Shown one piece after another: positions 47,762 through 59,790 of a stretch of DNA of 64,000 nt; the first letter of the stretch is position 1; each line of letters starts with the position of its first letter. Below the pieces are notes generated by a model. It saw nothing but the letters and a program-made list of their open reading frames with translations. It had not been told where the DNA came from and ran no database searches. The DNA is from Rallus limicola (lineage: Eukaryota > Chordata > Aves > Gruiformes > Rallidae), in assembly GCA_022605955.1 (NCBI GenBank), contig JAKCOZ010000016.1:12652001-12716000 (forward strand), written 5' to 3'. The position numbers and the translations under genes are program-made.

Positions 47762-47970
47762 CATGTCCAAACCAACTGATCCTCAAAAGTTGCGTTTAGT
47801 CAATGAAAGTAGCACAATCGGGGCATGACAGTGGAAGCTCCTGAGAATAAGACGGACATTCAGAGATCACCACTGAACTGTGAGATCTCCTCCAGGGACA
47901 CAATGATCAGCTGTACGTGGTGTCAAAGGAAAACCTCGGATAGGAACTCTCTTCATAATCTCAAAGGAGA
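47762..47970 (+). other. Candidate exon after a strong pyrimidine tract
   Basis: Twenty bases consisting of 18 T and 2 C lead into CAG at 47759-47761, a strong-looking 3' splice site. Downstream, an ATG at 47763 opens a 21-codon frame beginning MSKPTDPQKLRLVNE and closing at TGA (47826-47828). The sequence to about 47970 is less AT-rich than its surroundings and has several CpGs. It may be a non-coding or 5' UTR exon, or just a T run before AG. No clear donor was found. Confidence 0.13.
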
Positions 47971-49551
47971 AAAACAATGCTCAGCAATTTAAATAGGAAA
48001 CAATGTAGTCTCAATCTTCTAAAATCTTATTCATATTTATATTTTTTTTATAATATTTGTATGCTTTTGCATCAGATGCTAGAAGTACTTTTTTTTAGCG
48101 TGAAAGCTATAGGTAAAAGAGATTATGGTGAAACTACTAACCCATTTGACATCTATTTTTGGTAATATAAGGTAGAAATGATTTCCTTATTCACTTGTTA
48201 TCTGAAATCTGCACTGAATCCAGTGTGCCTAGACAAAGCATTAGAAGATCTCATATGACATTTTTATAGTATTTTCAAAATTATTTAATAATTATTTTTA
48301 AGTAGTTGCTTTAAAAATACTTTACACCTTCACTGAAAGAAAATGAGTGGGGGGAAAATATATTTCTTCCTTTTTATGTCACAGACTAATACCTTCTTCC
48401 TACTACTTTTATACACTTAATTGGTGAAGAGCACATTGTGAGAGATTAAAACAGGATAAAAATACAAACTGACATCTTGGAAGAGAGAACAGATGGTGAA
48501 ATGCCAACATTACTGGAAGTAACAAGAAAATCAGAAGTGTAAGAGGAAGCAATAGTACAGGACCCAGCAACAGCACCAAATGAAATTGCTCTTCTGTACA
48601 GCTTTAAAGACTATTACTTGCCTGGATCAAGGACTTGTGCCACCAGTGGTCTTGATAAGAAACATATGGATGCATTTTACATTGGTGTGAGGATGCGATT
48701 CTGGTATTATTAGATCAGTCGACAGCATTCCCCCCAGGCAATGGGCATATTGTGAGCATAATGGTATTAATTCTACTTCATTTGCTACAGCTTAGTTGTT
48801 TCCTTAGCATCACAATCCGTGTAAAGAAAAGACAGAGGTCAGAAAGTTTTCCAGTGTACTGAAGTTCCACTGTAAGCCATTTGGATGCATATTCCTAAAT
48901 CGCTCTACTATAAGGGAGAAGTTTTTAAAAATCAACATGCAATTTTACTTTATTGGTTGCAAAGTCTCAGTTGTGCATCTTGGTGCCGTAACCTCTCACC
49001 ACCCAGAGTGATGGGTCCTACACTATTTTGTGAACATTCGTGCAATCCTTGGACTGCACATGAATGGAAGGGTGAGAAGGAAGAATCCACTCACTTATAT
49101 GGAATACTGCTCAGGGTTGGTTTGGCAACAAAATCAAGTTTCATCCTATTACAATCACATAAGTGAAAACTAGATATTTCACCCATCTAAAGTTGTTAGA
49201 CAAAGGGATTTTTGAGCTGTCTTCAAACTTTTCTTTTCACTGTTACAGCTTTTTCTTAACCTAAAGGATTTTTGTGCTTAAAAAAATCTATAATGCCTGC
49301 TGTGTACAGAGTTTGCAAAGATTTCTAATGAGAGCAAACTCTTAAAACCCCTCTTCTTTTTTTAGATAAACATATTTGATCTTTCCAGTCATTATCATTT
49401 TAACTTGCAAAGTGACATTATGCCAAAAAGAAGGAATTCATAAATTAGTTCCAATTTAGAAAGTTTTCTTGTCATTGTATAAATGACAGATCTTTAAAAA
49501 GACGACTTAAAATGAAATGCAATAAAAAAAAAATTTCACTTTTGTGGCAGG

Positions 49552-49595
49552 TTTTTCTTTTCTCTTTCTTTTTCTTTTTTTTTTTTTTTTTTTTT
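49552..49595. repeat. T-rich tract with T21 run
   Basis: C/T-only stretch ending in 21 T (49575-49595), the longest homopolymer in the window. An A9-10 run lies about 30 bases upstream. Confidence 0.85.
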
Positions 49596-51106
49596 AGACT
49601 GAAGGAATAAAACAATGTGCTATCAAAAAAGACATGAGTAGTACAAAAATTACAAATGTGCACGGACAGGAAACTCATTTAAATTCTCAGATTGTTTTAG
49701 GAAACCTAAATTTAGTTGGGACAGCAACTAAATAAAATGTAAGCAAAAACACTTTGTGAAGTTAAATTCACTTAACAATAGAAAGGAATAAAGCAGGATT
49801 CACATCCAGCTTCTTATGTCAATACCTGTTGGTGGCTAGAACTACTGATATTTTAGATGCAAATCTGCCCTGCTGAACTCAACTAGAAATTTGCTAATCA
49901 TGTTACTGAGCCAATGTGTCACTCATGCATTTTGTGTCTGTTCTCTTTAAGGACTGTAAAATTTAGATGCGGAGTTGTCTTTGGCTTTCAAACACCTTTA
50001 ATGTTTGGAAGTACTTGGTTTGAATTCCTTGAGCAGAATGCATTTCTGTGATGAGAATATATGGAGAAGTATGAAAGAAGATCATGAGCACAAAAGATGC
50101 CAAAGTGACTCTGGAAGCTAATGCAAGACTTCCATCAATGAAGGGCAGAAAACAACTGTAGAGTTATTTAGGAAGGTCTTTCAGACCAGGAAAGAATTCT
50201 TAGTTTAGAAACATTCAAATGAGGTGCCACTCCAGTCAGTGACTACAGATGACAACTGAGGATTCTGGGACAGAAAGGATCCTTCAGTGGATTCATTACA
50301 TTAGCTTAATCTCAGCTCAAAGCACTGCTTGTCAGGAGTCCCACATGACTGTTCTGGGATCACGGATGGCAAACTCACCAAAAGTCTTACCAGCGTACTG
50401 GAACCAAGCAATTTAACCACATGGCCAGTGACCACTGACCTTTGGGAAGTAACTTCTTCACATCATCTTGTGTCCTGATAAGTATCCAGAGCTAAAACAA
50501 CCTTTTAACTATAAGATCCAGTTGGCATGACAACATGTACTTTCATTTTTAGTAAGAACATACTTGGTTCTGTAATATTGAGATTTCACTACCTTGCTTT
50601 TTTATTTCTAGGTGTCTTTTCTGGAAGTTTAATAAATGCTAAAATTTAAATTAAGCTAATCAAAGCTCTTCTCAACACCTAAGTCTTGACTATTCATTTC
50701 TCAGTGAGTTTTCATGACTATTTTTTACGAGTTCTCACACAAGGAATTTTAGCTTCCAGTTTCAAGCCAAAGAATTTTAGAAAGGAGCTATTTTTTCTTA
50801 CTCAAGATTTCTCAGTACTCTCCTATGGTTCCTGCATCACCACACACTGTGAATGGCAAACAAAATATTTTTTGAGGCATTTTCATCTCCTGCAACTGTG
50901 TAAAAGCTTCAACTGAAAAGCCGGTCTTCAGGCAGCTTGATGATAGCAATGTGCAGGCTTAAAATATACATCAGCCACAAGCCAGTAGATATCAAATGAC
51001 TACAAATAGTTTGGTGTTCTTTGTGTTGCAAATTGGAACATAATTTATAGAAAACAGGTTTCTGTAAGAAGTTGGTGCTACCACCAACTAAGAGAATGTA
51101 CAGGTG

Positions 51107-51154
51107 TGCCATAGTGCTAGTCATCTCTACTGCCATAGTGCCAGTCATTTTAAC
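51107..51154 (+). repeat. 24-bp tandem duplication
   Basis: TGCCATAGTGCTAGTCATCT... (51107-51130) and TGCCATAGTGCCAGTCATTT... (51131-51154) match at 20 of 24 positions. A perfect 7-bp hairpin GTTGGTG/CACCAAC (51071-51088) lies just upstream. Confidence 0.85.
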
Positions 51155-51501
51155 ACAATCCATTACTTCCATCTGTAAAATTAATGATTACAGGACACAA
51201 TTTCCGAGCTTTCTTTTTGATTGCCTCTTTCATACTGTGACAAAGTTTGTCTGTCAATACCTGGTTTTGTAACAGAAAGCTGAACATAAAAATTTTCTGG
51301 ATGTCATTTAAAACTACACTTCAGACTGGTCATGAATGAATCACTAATTTCTGAGGTGAGTTTTCTAAACAGGCAGTTTTAGGTTGCAAGCACATTCCTT
51401 AGCTAGTGACCAAATGCAGAGCATCACATAGGAGAGTTGCAGGCATTGAATGTCACTGTTTATATGACTATACATATCTATGCGTGTATGCTTATGTGCA
51501 C

Positions 51502-51514
51502 ATATATATATATA
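51502..51514. repeat. Short (TA)n microsatellite
   Basis: ATATATATATATA run within TATGTGCACA...ATTATG context. Confidence 0.75.
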
Positions 51515-52448
51515 ATTATGTTTCTGATGAGAATAATTGCAACTGAAGACTTTTAGAGCTGAATATACATTCTACAATTTAACTTAACAGCTGCTGTGCT
51601 GAAAAACCTGTTAAAATATTGCTAGAAAGTGAATTTAAAAGGGGGGAAGCAGGATACAAAACTCAAACTCTCAAAGTTAAAAATATTTGCAAAACTCTTT
51701 TGTTGTCACATCTGAGGAGAATTATTTGTATGAGAAGACATCATGTGCTGTGACCACATGAAATAAGTATTTGGTTCACTGAGGGATTCTGAGAACTCTG
51801 CTTTCCTGATCCCAAACTTGTGAGAAATACAGGTTTTGCACCACACTTTAGGAAACCTTGAAAAAAACATTTTAGGGTGTCTGTGAGGATACACACAGCC
51901 ACATTATAAAAAAAGAAAAAAAAGAATGAGGACACCTGCCTAATCAAGTACCATCTAGTTTCTGAGAAGTCTGGGGTTAGATAAGAAACAAGTATCAGCT
52001 TTTAAAATAACCTTAATAAAATCATCTAAACCTGCCTTATTAATATTCTGCATAAGATACAACACCTCTAAGCAAATGGTAAGAGGACCAACATCTAGTC
52101 TTAAGGCAGTAAGATACAACCACAAGTATCTACTGGGACACTGTTCTTGAATAAGCTTAACAGATAACTTAGAGTTAATCTGGTTTCACAAAAGAACAGT
52201 TTAAATTCTGAACACAAATGGGTGATGAAAAGAAGAACATTCTATTTACTCCTTTACACCTCTTATATTAATTAGAAAAATAAATTGAAAAATTTAGGGA
52301 GAATTCCTGCCTTTACAAGAGGACATTCCCTTGCCTATGTTGAAGAACACATTTCATCTTTGGTATAGGATATACAGGGAAGATCATCAGAACCAGACAG
52401 TTCTGAACACAGTGACGCTACTGGATCAGCTTCCAATAATAATCTATT

Positions 52449-52472
52449 ATTTGAACATTAATTTGAACATTA
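52449..52472 (+). repeat. 12-bp tandem duplication
   Basis: ATTTGAACATTA occurs twice in a row without change. Confidence 0.92.
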
Positions 52473-54009
52473 ACTGCTGCCAAAGTATAAAGACTTTATC
52501 GTTTTCCATAGGTCATAATTTCATTCTTCCCAAGTAATACATTCAAGACATGTCTGCCTCTTCAAGCAACCGACTGTATTTCAGTGGGTAATGCTGGATC
52601 TGAGTCTATCCAGTACAATTTCAAGACAGTGAAAATGCAACTGATAGAAACTTCAACATGGTTGGAATGATCATTTATACACACATATAAACTTTCCTGT
52701 TTTTCATTTTTTCCTTGTGTAGTAGACCTCCTTTTATTACTTTAATGGCTACATTTAAGGCAGAAAGTGAAATGATTTTTAGGATAATGTTTTAGTGCCT
52801 GTTTCACAATGGTTTTTATTGAGCTGTAAAGCACTTGCATGCACAGAGAAAAGAAGGTGCATTTTAGAAATAAAACTATTAAGTAACATTATCTTGCCAT
52901 GGATCATTCCCACTGGGATAGAGGAACCATTTGAAAAGCATAACTGAATTCAATTAAAATATGATAAATTTTGATCTCCATCTTACCCACATCTTCAGCA
53001 TTGCATACTGATCACGAAACTAATAAAAGCATGACTGTTTATGTTTAGAAGCTTTTGTCTGATAATGTTGTACAATGCATTCCTATTTTTTCTCCACTAC
53101 ACGTATTAGGGAATAACTTGAATATAACAACCTCCAGCTATAAAGGTGGATGGACACCTATGTCCTCATATCTAATTACCAGTACACAGTCCATCAGCAG
53201 CAACCCATGCTACTCGTCATTCCCCATGTGCCTTTGCACATCATGGCAAGAACAAGTGGACTCCAGATTACAGAATGAAACAACCACTTGTATCTGACAC
53301 AGAACCACAGAACTGTGTATCCAAAGTAAAACTCGCAGAAATTACCTCATCATAGTTTTTCTAGGGGACCAAGCATAAGTACTGTATATGTCTTCTTTCT
53401 CATGAGCAGGCCTATGGGATGTGCCTATTATCTTGAAAAGACTGTTTACTGATTCTCCTTAAAGAAGATAGAAACAGTCTTCTTTAGTTAATTCAGAATA
53501 AAATTAGTATGTATTTCTGCAACACAGGCCCCATATCCATTTTGTAGCTCGCTGAGTGCTCTGCACACTGCAGACATTAACAATGACTTTTGAAGCATAT
53601 TGGTTGTCCTGTCACACTTATCAACTCCGCCTAATATAGAAAAAGTAATATTACAACCCAAGTACATGGTAGGGAAACACCATTTGTGCTTCACAGATGA
53701 CCAGATGAGACATGAAGAAATAAAGTGGGTTTTTTTCCAATGTCAAACAAGAAACCTGTATAAGAATGGAGAAAATCTAGGCCTTCTGAGTCTTGGCTGA
53801 TTTCCTGAACAACCAAACTATTCTTCTGTTCTGGCATGAATAAACCGCTGGTTGCAAACTGGACTGGGGAAAGCATCAGTTCATCATGGTTTAAAAAACA
53901 AAAAAAGAGAAGAACCAACTGACACAGTATAATATAACCTGTACAGCTGCTTTCTTCTTCAAAATTATATCCCAAAACCTCATATAAGTTAAATAACACA
54001 GTAATTAGC

Positions 54010-54020
54010 GGGGGGGGGGG
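54010..54020. repeat. G11 homopolymer
   Basis: Eleven G in a row after GTAATTAGC. Unusual composition for the region. Confidence 0.9.
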
Positions 54021-54087
54021 AAAGAGCAAAAGAAAAATTAAGTATCTTAGACAAAGATGTTTCAACTGAGGCATGAAAATAAGTGTA

Positions 54088-54195
54088 GATAATAATTATC
54101 ATTTATGCAATGTTTTTAATCTTCAAAATGCTGTATAAATATTACTTTAAAAATCCTCACAACACCTCATGAGGTGGGTAAATATTAAATATAAT
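54088..54195 (-). repeat. Ancient L2/MIR-like 3' tail fragment
   Basis: The core AAATCCTCACAACACCTCAT followed by GAGGTGGGTAAATATTA (54150-54186) is the reversed form of the MIR/L2 tail (consensus from memory: aatcctcacaacaaccctatgaggtaggta). Just upstream, ATGCTGTATAAATATTA fits the small-fold 'gctttacaaatatta' part. The downstream 'cccattttacagatgagg' portion is not recognisable. Very old insertion by divergence. Confidence 0.55.
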
Positions 54196-54584
54196 GTAAT
54201 AAGTTATACTCTCACATGATTTAAACTAATTTTGATTCCAGAAAACCAAGGAAAAAAAAAAGGTTGAAAAGCTTAAAGAGTTTGTTCAAAGAATCTGAGT
54301 TGGCAGCAGTCTACAAAAAAAGAACTATGGTGCTCTTTAAGAGGACTGTAGTTCTTGCAGGCATACATGAGCTAGCTTTAATTAATCAAGTACCGACTCA
54401 GCACAAGCACTACGACTAGGATTCAGTAAGACTTCAGAGTCTTTCCCAGAGTCCAGACAAATCCTGTAGGACAGTTAGCCTGGACTGCATTCAGTACTAC
54501 GTGGTTACCAGCAGGATACAAGTTAGCCAATTAAAAACTGACCCGAGTACCTTGTACGGAGGGTTGTCATACATCTAGAACGTA

Positions 54585-54645
54585 GCATAGGCAGATCCAA
54601 AGCTGGGACTGGAACTGCAGAGCTGTCTCCAAAGTTTTCATCTCA
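54585..54645 (-). repeat. Possible L2/MIR-like fragment
   Basis: GGCAGATCCAAAGCTGGGAC followed by TGGAACTGCAGAGCTGTCTC resembles the ggcagagctgggactagaac segment of reversed MIR/L2. Only about 45 bases align by eye. Confidence 0.25.
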
Positions 54646-54779
54646 CAGCTCAGAGGCAACTGAGCAGGCACACACAGCGAGGCTATTTCGCACATGATGG
54701 AGCTGCAGTGGAGATGGAGCTCTTACACCTGCAGAGCCTGCCAAAATAATGCAATAGGGCAAAAGGGAAGGTGGTAAGT

Positions 54780-55035
54780 CTAATCAAAGACAACATTTTG
54801 AGCTGAATAAAACACTTAACTGCATGGAAAATTCCATTAGGTTGATTAGATACTTGCCTTAGGGCCCTCTTAAAACAACTGTTAAAAAAAAAAAAGATAG
54901 CTATGGCAGTGCGGCTTAAAAATATTGGAAAAGCAGGAAATGGAGCTTATTAGAGCTCAAATTAGATCCAAGATTTATGTGAAGAACATTTGGCCTCTTT
55001 AAAAGGTCTGCTTAATCCCTAGATGGTTTTTATTG
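54780..55035. promoter_or_regulatory. Candidate conserved non-coding block beside an ancient repeat
   Basis: GGTTGATTAGATACTTGCC, TTAAAAATATTGG, CTTATTAGAGCTCAAATTAG and AATCCCTAGATGG precede the old repeat fragment at 55039. No coding frame. It may form one unit with the repeat. Confidence 0.25.
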
Positions 55036-55038
55036 TTT

Positions 55039-55138
55039 CTATTATTATTATTTATTTATACAGTGCCATAGGTATACATGGCACTTTACAGACAAATAAA
55101 AGAAAACATGGGTCCTCCCCCAGAGAGTTTACAATACC
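55039..55138 (+). repeat. Ancient amniote/sauropsid interspersed repeat fragment
   Basis: The order ATTATTATTATTTATTTATA, CAGTGCCATAGGTATACATG, GCACTTTACAGACAAATAAA, then GTCCTCCCCCAGAGAGTTTA and CAATAC matches a motif I recall from reptile and bird repeats (tattatttatatagcgcc, a tgtgctagg-type segment, cgctgtacagaca, ggtccctgccccaaagagcttacaatc). I cannot assign it to a named family. It is embedded at the right edge of the conserved-looking block 54780-55035. Confidence 0.5.
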
Positions 55139-56007
55139 TGATCGGGCAAAGAGTAAAGTACATGAGTAACTTCATTTGCAGGACTAAACTCCCTTGGAAC
55201 CAACTGAGATTTAAAAAAAACCCACCCCAATTTATTAACATGACTGTCTCTTCCAGATCTGTCTTAAGTCACAGGTGTAGAACCCGGTTCTCCGTAATAA
55301 CTACTTGAGTTTCGATAACTTCTGTTGAGCAAATCCTACAGCAGGATTTTGTTCCAGGTTATGTATGATAAAGATAAGCCAAAGCAACAAAGGGCTGAAA
55401 CTAAACTGATTTTGTACTGCTAAATTGGCTTCAGAGAAAATATTTTACTAATATTTGTAGCATATTTTCAACTGGAGCAGCAAAGTTAGTCTGTTATTGA
55501 GAAACAGCTAAATGACGTGGTTTAGTGTAAGACAGAGAAGCTGCGCTTTGCTTTGTGTTCCTTCCTACTGTACCATGGTGTTAATGAGCTATTTCTTCAG
55601 GGATGACTAGCCAGATCTCTCTATCCACACTCTAAAACTACTGAAACTTAATGTTATTATTAAAGCACATGTATTATACTTCAGGTATAAGCTTGAAGTA
55701 ATGTTGTTCAGAACTGTTCTTTCTTATTTTACTTCACAAAAGCAGCACTTCTGGGTCCCAGCAAAAAAAGCCCCAAATACTGTTGCTTTTTGTTTGAAAG
55801 ATGAGGGCACCCTATTCTCCTCCTTACTGTCCTGATGCCCCTATTTCTGTGAATGGAAAATTGGAGCTACCTCAAACTACTTCTCTTTTGGAGGGTAGTA
55901 ATGACTACCCCAAATGTGCAACCTTATTTGCCTGCATATAAACTTTTAATAATGTTCATTAAACTTTATTAGAATTGTACGTGCAGCCAGATCAGGGTTA
56001 CAAATTA

Positions 56008-56055
56008 AAACCTCAATCCTGCAAACACTTAGGGAGCTTTATTAATATAAGCAAG
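56008..56055. repeat. Possible palindromic sauropsid repeat fragment
   Basis: CTCAATCCTGCAAACACTTA is a near-exact match to the left arm of a relic I remember from turtle genomes (ctcagtcctgcaaacacttactcac). The rest of the element is not recognisable. Confidence 0.35.
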
Positions 56056-56769
56056 AAAATGGAGTTTTCTTTCTATACTCACACACTTAAACTGAATCTG
56101 CAACAGAAATACAATGTTGTTTATTTTTTTTATCCTCTGGTATTAAAGATAAAAACATATAGTCAAGGAAGAAATTAAATGTTTCTAGAGCACCAAAGAA
56201 GCAAAGAACTCCCTAACTTTTTTGAAACTGCATCTTTTTTGAAATTATAATCATGTGGAAAAAATTTCTGGTGCAATAGACTTGGAAAAGTGACAAAGAG
56301 ATGAACTGTGGCTGCATGCATGCAATGGTATACAAAAGTACTGGTCAGAAGAGACACTGAAGTCTGTAGAAGTTTTGCAACAAATTTAACAGGAAAAAGG
56401 ATGAAACCTAGACAGGGTGATACAAAAGCCCAGTGAAATTAGTAAGAATTTCCCCACTGATAAGCTTTGAATCAGATGCAGAGTGCCCAACAGAACTGCA
56501 GGCAAAGAAACAGACATAAAAGCCAGAAAGTTTTAAAGAAAGCAGACATGAGTGTCTTAAAACCAAGGTCAAACTCCATCACCAAGACAAGTATCAAAGA
56601 GTTACACCTCTTTTAAGGATAAGTATAGTATTTATGATTATGTATTTATCTGGAAACAAAAAGGAAATTAATCCATTTATTTAAAAAAATTTTTTTTTAT
56701 TACATTGAGTAATTCTCTTTGAAAAAGAAAAATGTTTCCTAAAACCATCAGCGATTAAACTAGATTTTT

Positions 56770-56890
56770 TTTTTTGTTTGTATCTGAGATGAGATTGCAT
56801 ATCATTATTCATGCATAATCTGATTCCAAATGATTCCTTGTTTACAATTTGTGTATTTTCTTATGTAAGCAAGAATTAATATACTCAGGC
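56770..56890. promoter_or_regulatory. Candidate regulatory block with POU-like words
   Basis: GATTGCATATCATTATTCAT and GCATAATCTGATTCC hold overlapping POU/homeodomain-like words (ATTGCATAT, ATTCATGCATAAT) in about 60 bp. Motif impression only. Confidence 0.2.
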
Positions 56891-57199
56891 ATGGAAGAAA
56901 TATGCTATGTTCTTTTATTGCATTTCTTTAGAACATGCCATATATCTTCTTTAACTCCCCAGTGACATTCAAAATAGCCCGAGGAAAACACAAATAAATA
57001 CACATATAAACAAGGAGAAATACATTAGTAGCAGAAGGCAGTAAGGTACAGACTTGCATATAGGTATATTAAGCTTGTGTAATACAAGCAATGGAAATCA
57101 TCATCTGACTCCAAATTTTTGAATAAGCGTAAGAAATCAATGTTTGGATGATAAGCAGCTTCAAAGGAGTGATGCAGCCATAGCTTGCTCTCTTCACAG

Positions 57200-57506
57200 C
57201 AACTAGATGACAAAACCTGAGACCTTCCATTTCGGTTTCTCCGTGTGGGAAGATCCCATCTCAACTAGTGCACTCTTTTCTAAATACTAGCACCCTCCAG
57301 CGTGCACACCCAGTAACACAGCCCTGTCCTGACTGCTTAGGGAGCGTCCTGCAGCAAGGGCTGGAGCCCCCGAACTGGGTCTACATTAGAGGTGAAGTGA
57401 CAGAGGTTTCCAAACCAACCCAAGACCGCGCGATTCCAAACTGTGTGTTTGTGGGATGCTGGAAGTCTATAAAGGTCTGACGGTTCTGACAGCCGGAATA
57501 ATGCAG
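57200..57506 (+). other. Candidate non-coding exon in a GC-richer patch
   Basis: TGCTCTCTTCACAG (acceptor, AG 57198-57199) and ATGCAG/GTGAGA (donor GT 57507) enclose 307 bases that are clearly richer in G, C and CpG than the flanks (AAGACCGCGCGATTCC, GCCCCCGAACTGG). No single frame stays open across it. It could be a lncRNA exon or a small regulatory patch. Confidence 0.15.
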
Positions 57507-59317
57507 GTGAGAAATTACTGTGAAAACCCAGGGACTTACCTTCAGATCCACCCTGCCAGGTTTCCTTCCTCACTGGTTTCTCCCACCTGCTATTACTCTC
57601 ACACATTTCCAACCAGATGTACAGGACTGAAGGGCCTAGACCACCCCAACTCAAAACAACCTATTTGATTCTTTTCCTTTTGACTTTGTCATATATTTTT
57701 ACTGTGGTGAGGCACAGATTGAAGCCTTTCATCACTTGAAGGCTGGCATCTCCCCCGAATTTCTCATTTTTAACTGTGAGGAAAACAAGGATAGAAGTTG
57801 TTGGCTTTGGTTGTTTTTTTAGATAGAAAAGAATGTATCCATTAGAGCAGGTGAATTTGCAGTATGTTAAGATTCAAAAGATTGCGTCCCACATAACTGA
57901 TTTAGGTTCATTTCTACACTTAGTGCAATAAAGTTTTGACACTTGCTGTTATTTTGGATTTTGAGTGTTTGGAATGACTAGAAAAAATCCGAATATTCGG
58001 AATTCTAGAAGATTGTTTCTTCTTCAGCAGTCAATAATCCAGAGCTTTCTGTTTATTTTTTGCTTTTGCTTTCCTTAGTCATACTAATCTTTTTATCTCA
58101 ATACTTATATTGATTTTTATTTATTTTTACTATTTTAAAAAATATTTGCAGTTACCATTGATTTCTGTCTACATGTAACTATATTTTTATGGCATTTTAA
58201 GATAGTATATTTCATATGGTCCATCTTTCCAAACTGTAATTCTGCAAAAGTAGCTCTCAAATTCACAAATAGAAAGATGAAATATATAAAAGATCTGTGA
58301 AGGAATTATCTGTGGTAGTAACTGGATTGTAAAGTTTGACCTTATGAAACAAGTAATGTGGTGACTGTTGGAAACTAGACTGCCAGAGGTCCATAGTATT
58401 TCAGGGCCTGCCACAGTGTCCCCTTGAATGTCCCTCAGAGATATAAAAGCTGTCCAACCTGTGTTGCAACTAACATTAAAGTTTATTCCTACTAACCTAC
58501 CCACAGATTCTAAGGGCAGCTGTAACTTAACAAAATCCAGCCCACATTCATCTTTGTGGAATAGATCTAAGTATCTCTTTTCCATTTCAGAACTTTTTTT
58601 TCCATCTAAGGTTTAACAAGAAAACAATATTTTTGTAATTGTATGCTTTATTGTAATTAAGAGAATATACTTCTCATCTAAACATCTGATTCACATCACT
58701 ACAGATTTTGCCAGTAGCATTTTCCGATGTGTTAAAACCAGCCATATCCTCAAGTAAGTACTTCAGATCTTCAAAGGTGTGCCCAAATTCTAATGATTTT
58801 CTGCAAATTAGACACCCAGTGTCTTTCAGAATGCAGCCTGAAATCTTGTATGATTTTTATTAACAGATCAGTTTTGGTACACAGAATCTTAAGTAATATA
58901 GCTGCTTTTGAAATCTCTGTCTTTGGTATGCCATGTATTTGATCAAGAATGACGATGCAACATTTGACTGCACTTCAGAGACAAATCTGCCCAAACTGAA
59001 ACGGAGAGATACACATGGATCTCTGAAGGCAACACCCACCATGCAAAAATATAATAATAAGAAACCCACTCCGCTCCCAGGGAGTTTACTAGGGGGCTTT
59101 GCAATCTTTTATATTTCGACATGGCATTTCAGAAGAGGGAGCTGGATTCCCTGGAGGTTTTACAATAGAATGTGAAGCATCTGAATGACCATATCTTAAC
59201 ATATTTTGAAGAGGAAAACTCAGCTCACCTTTAAAGCTGGAATTGTTATCTGTTTCCAGAATATTAAAACCTCAGTCTTCGTTTCTCATGGTTGGTATAA
59301 TTTCATTCCCTTTTTAG

Positions 59318-59790
59318 GGTCATGGAATAATTTAGGTTGGAAGGGGCCTTGGGAGGTTTCTGGTTCTACCTCGTGTTCAAAGCAGCTCAGCTATGGTCTG
59401 TGAAGACCAGTTAGGGTTTTATCCAGTTTGATTTTGAAAACCTCTAGGATGAAGACTTCACAACCTCCCCAGGTAACCTGTGCCCCTGTTTGGCTGGCCC
59501 TGGCTGGAAAAGGTTTATCCTCATCTGCAGTCAGAACGTCTCATTTCTACTTGTGCCTGCTACCTCTTGCCCTCCCACCATGCATTGCTGTGAACAGCAT
59601 GGTTCACATCCTCACTAACCAGTGGGGGCTGCTGTGAGGTCCCCTCAAACCCTTCTCTTCTCCAGGCTGGACAAGCCCCAACCCCAATCCCTGAACTGCT
59701 TCTTGCAGGGCAAGTTCTCCAGCCCTGACCATCATGGCAGCCCTCCACTTGAACTCACTCCAGTTTGTCAATGTCTGTCTTGTTTTCTTT
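59318..59790 (-). mobile_element. CR1 LINE fragment, reverse orientation
   Basis: Read on the minus strand, this is a 5'-truncated CR1. On the plus strand it opens with the reversed 3' end (GGTCATGGAATAATTTAGG, then TTGGAAGGGGCC), passes through the region with ACCTCGTGTTCAAAGCAGC and CCAGGCTGGACAAGCCC, and ends near CTCCAGTTTGTCAATGTC, which corresponds to the reverse-transcriptase C-terminal coding part. The terminal octamers are degraded, with only one GGTCATGGAAT-like remnant, so this copy is older than the one at 62.9 kb. Open frames inside it are incidental and broken relative to the CR1 protein. It supports a bird or other archosaur source. Confidence 0.93.

Larger units (their letters stand above)
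45451..54087. other. No gene recognised
   Basis: Long AT-rich stretch. It holds the small tandem duplications, T21 and TA microsatellites and the candidate acceptor at 47761 listed separately. Open frames up to about 130 codons (53691-54074, minus) include homopolymer-encoded residues and are unlikely to be real. Confidence 0.5.
55139..59317. other. No gene recognised outside listed candidates
   Basis: AT-rich apart from the GC-richer patch at 57200-57506. The minus frame at 58187-58585 (132 codons) is open but unidentified. Confidence 0.5.

Noticed and set aside
53691..54074. 127-codon open frame, minus strand, with a hydrophobic stretch
   Set aside because: Part of the frame runs through the G11 homopolymer (poly-proline on the minus strand) and T-rich text that reads as Leu/Phe, so apparent membrane segments are compositional.
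57468..57474. TATAAAG box-like word
   Set aside because: It sits only about 33 bases before the strong donor at 57507, too close to make a sensible first exon, and the word is common in AT-rich DNA.
58187..58585. 132-codon open frame, minus strand
   Set aside because: Looked at as a possible exon or retroelement remnant; no motif of reverse transcriptase, integrase or transposase was seen.
59560..59748. Open frames inside the minus-strand CR1
   Set aside because: They are explained by the retrotransposon fragment and are not independent genes.
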